A stretch of DNA of 8,281 nucleotides, taken from assembly GCA_043817485.1 (NCBI GenBank), contig JBDRGX010000062.1, positions 1-8,281 of the forward strand, in the 5' to 3' direction. Positions 6,637-8,281 of this stretch are shown here, piece by piece. The notes under the pieces were generated by a model, which worked only from the letters and a program-made list of their open reading frames with translations, searched no databases and was not told where the DNA came from. A program made the position numbers and the translations under genes. Every line of letters starts with the position of its first letter. Position 1 is the stretch's first letter. The stretch comes from JBDRGX01 sp043817485 [NCBI: bacterium]. GTDB lineage: Bacteria; JBDRGX01.

Positions 6637-8118
6637 TTATTTTTCTTTTGTTTCTAAAACAATAAATAAAGTACTTTTTTGTCTTTCAATAAAAAATAAA
6701 ACATTTTCTCCTTTTTTAATTTTTTCTATGGCTTCTTTATAATCAGCAAGATTTGTTATTTCTGTATCTTCTATTTTTCTAATAATATCTTGTCTTAAAA
6801 AACCTGATTTTTCTGAAAAACTATTTTGAGATACACTTGAAATAATAACACCTTTTGTGTTTTTAATATCAAATTTTTCTGCTAATTCTTTTGTTATTTC
6901 TTGTACTTCTAAACCAAACATTTCTTTTACTTCTACATCAGAAGGATGTGCTTGTTTTCCAATTTTATGAAAATTTTTAGGCATTTTAGCAATTTTACAA
7001 ATTAAAACTATTTTTTTTCCTTTTCTTAAAATTCCTAATTTTACTTCTTTATCAATTTTAGTTTTTGCTACAAAAAATTGAAGTTGTTTTCCATCTTTTA
7101 CTGGTTGATTATCATATTCAATAAGAATATCACCTACTTTAATACCAGCTTTTTCTGCTGGATATCCTTCAAAAACATCACTTACTATAACACCATCAGC
7201 TTTTTCATCTATGCCAAATTTAGAAGCTAATTCTGAAGTAATTGTTTGTAAAGTAATACCTAAACATCCTCTTGTAACTTCTCCATGTTCTATTAAATCA
7301 TCTAATATATCTTTAGCTTCATTTATAGGAATAGCAAATCCTAATCCTATAGAACTACCAGTAGGAGAAGTAATAGCTGTATTTATTCCAATTACTTCTC
7401 CTGCAAGATTTAATAAAGGACCACCACTATTCCCTGGATTAATAGAAGCATCTGTTTGAATAAAATTATCATAAGGACCTGATCCAATTACTCTACCAGT
7501 AGCACTAATAATTCCCGCTGTTACTGTTTTTTCTAATCCAAAAGGATTTCCAATAGCTAAAACCCATTGTCCTACCTGTATTTTATCTGAATCTCCTAAT
7601 TTTACTACTGGAAATTTTTTTCCTTCTTTGTTTTTTATTTTAATTACTGCTAAATCTGTTTCTTTATCTTTTCCCATAATTTCAGCATCATATTTTTCTT
7701 TATCAGAAAGAATAACTTTTATTTCATTAGCATTTGCAATTACATGATAATTGGTTAAAATATATCCTTTTTCATTTATAATAACTCCAGAACCTAAACT
7801 ATTTTCTTGATGTTCTTGTGGTTGTTGAGAATAAGGTCTTTCCCCAAAAAATTTTTTAAAAAAATCTTCAAATTCATCTTTATTTTGTTCTGGGAAAGAA
7901 TTAAATTTATTTTCTTTAATTATTTTAACAGCACTAATATTTACCACACTTGGTTTTATTTTACTTGCAATTTCTATAAAATCATTTTCTAATGATTTTG
8001 CAGCACTTATAGTTGTTTTTTCATCTTTTGTTTGATCTATTGCATATATATTTTTTAAGAAAATAAATGTTCCCAAAAAAAGTATACATAAAAAAACAAA
8101 AATACTATATTTTTTCAT
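6637..8118 (-). CDS. Periplasmic serine protease, HtrA/DegP/DegQ (Do) family
   Basis: HtrA proteases degrade or hold misfolded envelope proteins and assemble into cages through their PDZ domains. The 493-residue protein has a signal peptide (1-26, likely cut after IYA), a trypsin-like domain (about 45-275) and two PDZ domains (about 285-378 and 395-490), the DegP/DegQ arrangement at normal length. The catalytic triad is His125 in TNYHVI, Asp155 in TDLAVIK and Ser231 in GNSGGPL. Residues 90-107 form a Gln/Glu-rich loop where DegP has its longer LA loop, making it more DegQ-like. The ATG at 8118 has GGGAG (8127-8131) 8 bases upstream. It heads the htrA-lpoB-COG3014 operon. Its leader or promoter overlaps a perfect palindrome at 8142-8170, a possible operator. 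I give no symbol because degP and degQ cannot be told apart here. Confidence 0.95.
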   Translation of the reverse strand: MKKYSIFVFLCILFLGTFIFLKNIYAIDQTKDEKTTISAAKSLENDFIEIASKIKPSVVNISAVKIIKENKFNSFPEQNKDEFEDFFKKFFGERPYSQQPQEHQENSLGSGVIINEKGYILTNYHVIANANEIKVILSDKEKYDAEIMGKDKETDLAVIKIKNKEGKKFPVVKLGDSDKIQVGQWVLAIGNPFGLEKTVTAGIISATGRVIGSGPYDNFIQTDASINPGNSGGPLLNLAGEVIGINTAITSPTGSSIGLGFAIPINEAKDILDDLIEHGEVTRGCLGITLQTITSELASKFGIDEKADGVIVSDVFEGYPAEKAGIKVGDILIEYDNQPVKDGKQLQFFVAKTKIDKEVKLGILRKGKKIVLICKIAKMPKNFHKIGKQAHPSDVEVKEMFGLEVQEITKELAEKFDIKNTKGVIISSVSQNSFSEKSGFLRQDIIRKIEDTEITNLADYKEAIEKIKKGENVLFFIERQKSTLFIVLETKEK

Positions 8119-8141
8119 TTTACCATCTCCCTTAAAATTAA

Positions 8142-8170
8142 CGTATTGTCAAAAGTATTTTGACAATACG
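8142..8170. promoter_or_regulatory. Perfect 13-bp palindrome, probable operator
   Basis: CGTATTGTCAAAA (8142-8154), a GTA centre (8155-8157) and TTTTGACAATACG (8158-8170) form a perfect inverted repeat in the divergent spacer between htrA and the plus-strand gene at the right edge. The right arm contains the TTGACA -35 box (8160-8165) of the plus-strand promoter, so a dimeric repressor bound here would block it. It lies 24 bases upstream of the htrA start. It is not the CIRCE (HrcA) sequence. It could also act as an RNA hairpin in the htrA leader. Confidence 0.65.
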
Positions 8171-8188
8171 CTTTAAAATGCTTATTAT
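8160..8188 (+). promoter_or_regulatory. Sigma-70-type promoter for the gene at the right edge
   Basis: A perfect -35 TTGACA (8160-8165) lies 17 bases before a near-consensus -10 TATTAT (8183-8188). Transcription would start near 8194, giving a leader of about 80 bases. The -35 lies inside the palindrome arm. I could not find an equally good promoter for htrA on the other strand. Confidence 0.6.
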
Positions 8189-8207
8189 TAGCAATTATTA
8201 AGATTTT

Positions 8208-8271
8208 ATTTGCTTCTCCCCCCTTTTTTATACTATAAATAAAAAAAAATAAAAAAAAAGGAGATGCAAAT
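8208..8271 (+). promoter_or_regulatory. Leader hairpin that would mask the ribosome binding site
   Basis: ATTTGCTTCTCC (8208-8219) pairs with GGAGATGCAAAT (8260-8271) at 11 of 12 positions. After a CCCC bulge (8220-8223), TTTTTT (8224-8229) can pair with AAAAAA (8254-8259). The right arm contains the AGGAG ribosome binding site (8259-8263) and stops just before the ATG at 8274, so folding would hide the site. I could not match it to a known riboswitch class. Confidence 0.5.
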
Positions 8272-8273
8272 CA

Positions 8274-8281
8274 ATGAATAA
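8274..8281 (+). CDS. Start of a plus-strand gene, cut by the window edge
   Basis: Only ATG AAT AA is visible. The start is supported by AGGAG (8259-8263) with a 10-base spacer, the strong promoter at 8160-8188 and a leader hairpin. The product cannot be guessed. Confidence 0.45.

Noticed and set aside
8142-8170. The palindrome as a rho-independent terminator or a CIRCE element
   Set aside because: There is no solid T-run after the stem on either strand and no gene end nearby; the sequence does not match the CIRCE consensus TTAGCACTC-N9-GAGTGCTAA.

Overview
The window is very AT-rich (G+C about a quarter by eye). It encodes a diderm (Gram-negative-type) bacterium: three intact or partial lipobox lipoproteins, a periplasmic HtrA/Do protease, an AmiC-type amidase with an AMIN domain, and an LpoB-type activator of penicillin-binding proteins. 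No 16S rRNA or other firm taxonomic marker is present. The gene mix (LpoB with a COG3014-type lipoprotein, DUF2914, PyrK) and one intergenic repeat recall uncultivated lineages such as Omnitrophota, Elusimicrobiota or Desulfobacterota. That placement is an impression, not a result.

Layout, left to right. (1) mnmA (tRNA 2-thiouridylase) lies on the minus strand at 47-1117. (2) A 232-base divergent spacer carries a good sigma-70-type promoter reading right and a weaker one for mnmA. (3) A tight plus-strand operon follows (1350-4317): a secreted DUF2914 protein, an AMIN/Amidase_3/LysM N-acetylmuramoyl-L-alanine amidase, an NlpC/P60 lipoprotein, and PyrK, the electron-transfer subunit of dihydroorotate dehydrogenase, whose start overlaps the preceding stop by one base. 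(4) A 291-base convergent spacer (4318-4608) holds decayed copies of a dispersed intergenic repeat. (5) A minus-strand operon runs from 8118 down to 4609: htrA/degQ, lpoB, and a COG3014-like lipoprotein gene. (6) At the right edge is a divergent control region with a perfect 13-bp palindrome, a near-consensus promoter and the first codons of a plus-strand gene whose ribosome binding site sits in a predicted hairpin.

How the genes work together: both main operons are mostly about the cell envelope. One makes peptidoglycan hydrolases that cut the wall during division and turnover. The other makes a periplasmic protease/chaperone and a lipoprotein that should stimulate peptidoglycan synthesis. 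pyrK and mnmA are housekeeping genes with no obvious tie to this theme.

The most striking observation is that the COG3014-like gene is split by one in-frame TAA at 5701-5703. The reading frame continues cleanly on both sides, so this is a point nonsense mutation, an assembly or sequencing error, or readthrough, and not two real genes. The next most interesting are the palindrome over the -35 box at 8142-8170 and the hairpin masking the ribosome binding site at 8208-8271. I did not find an evidently new multi-gene system, CRISPR array, mobile element or RNA gene.
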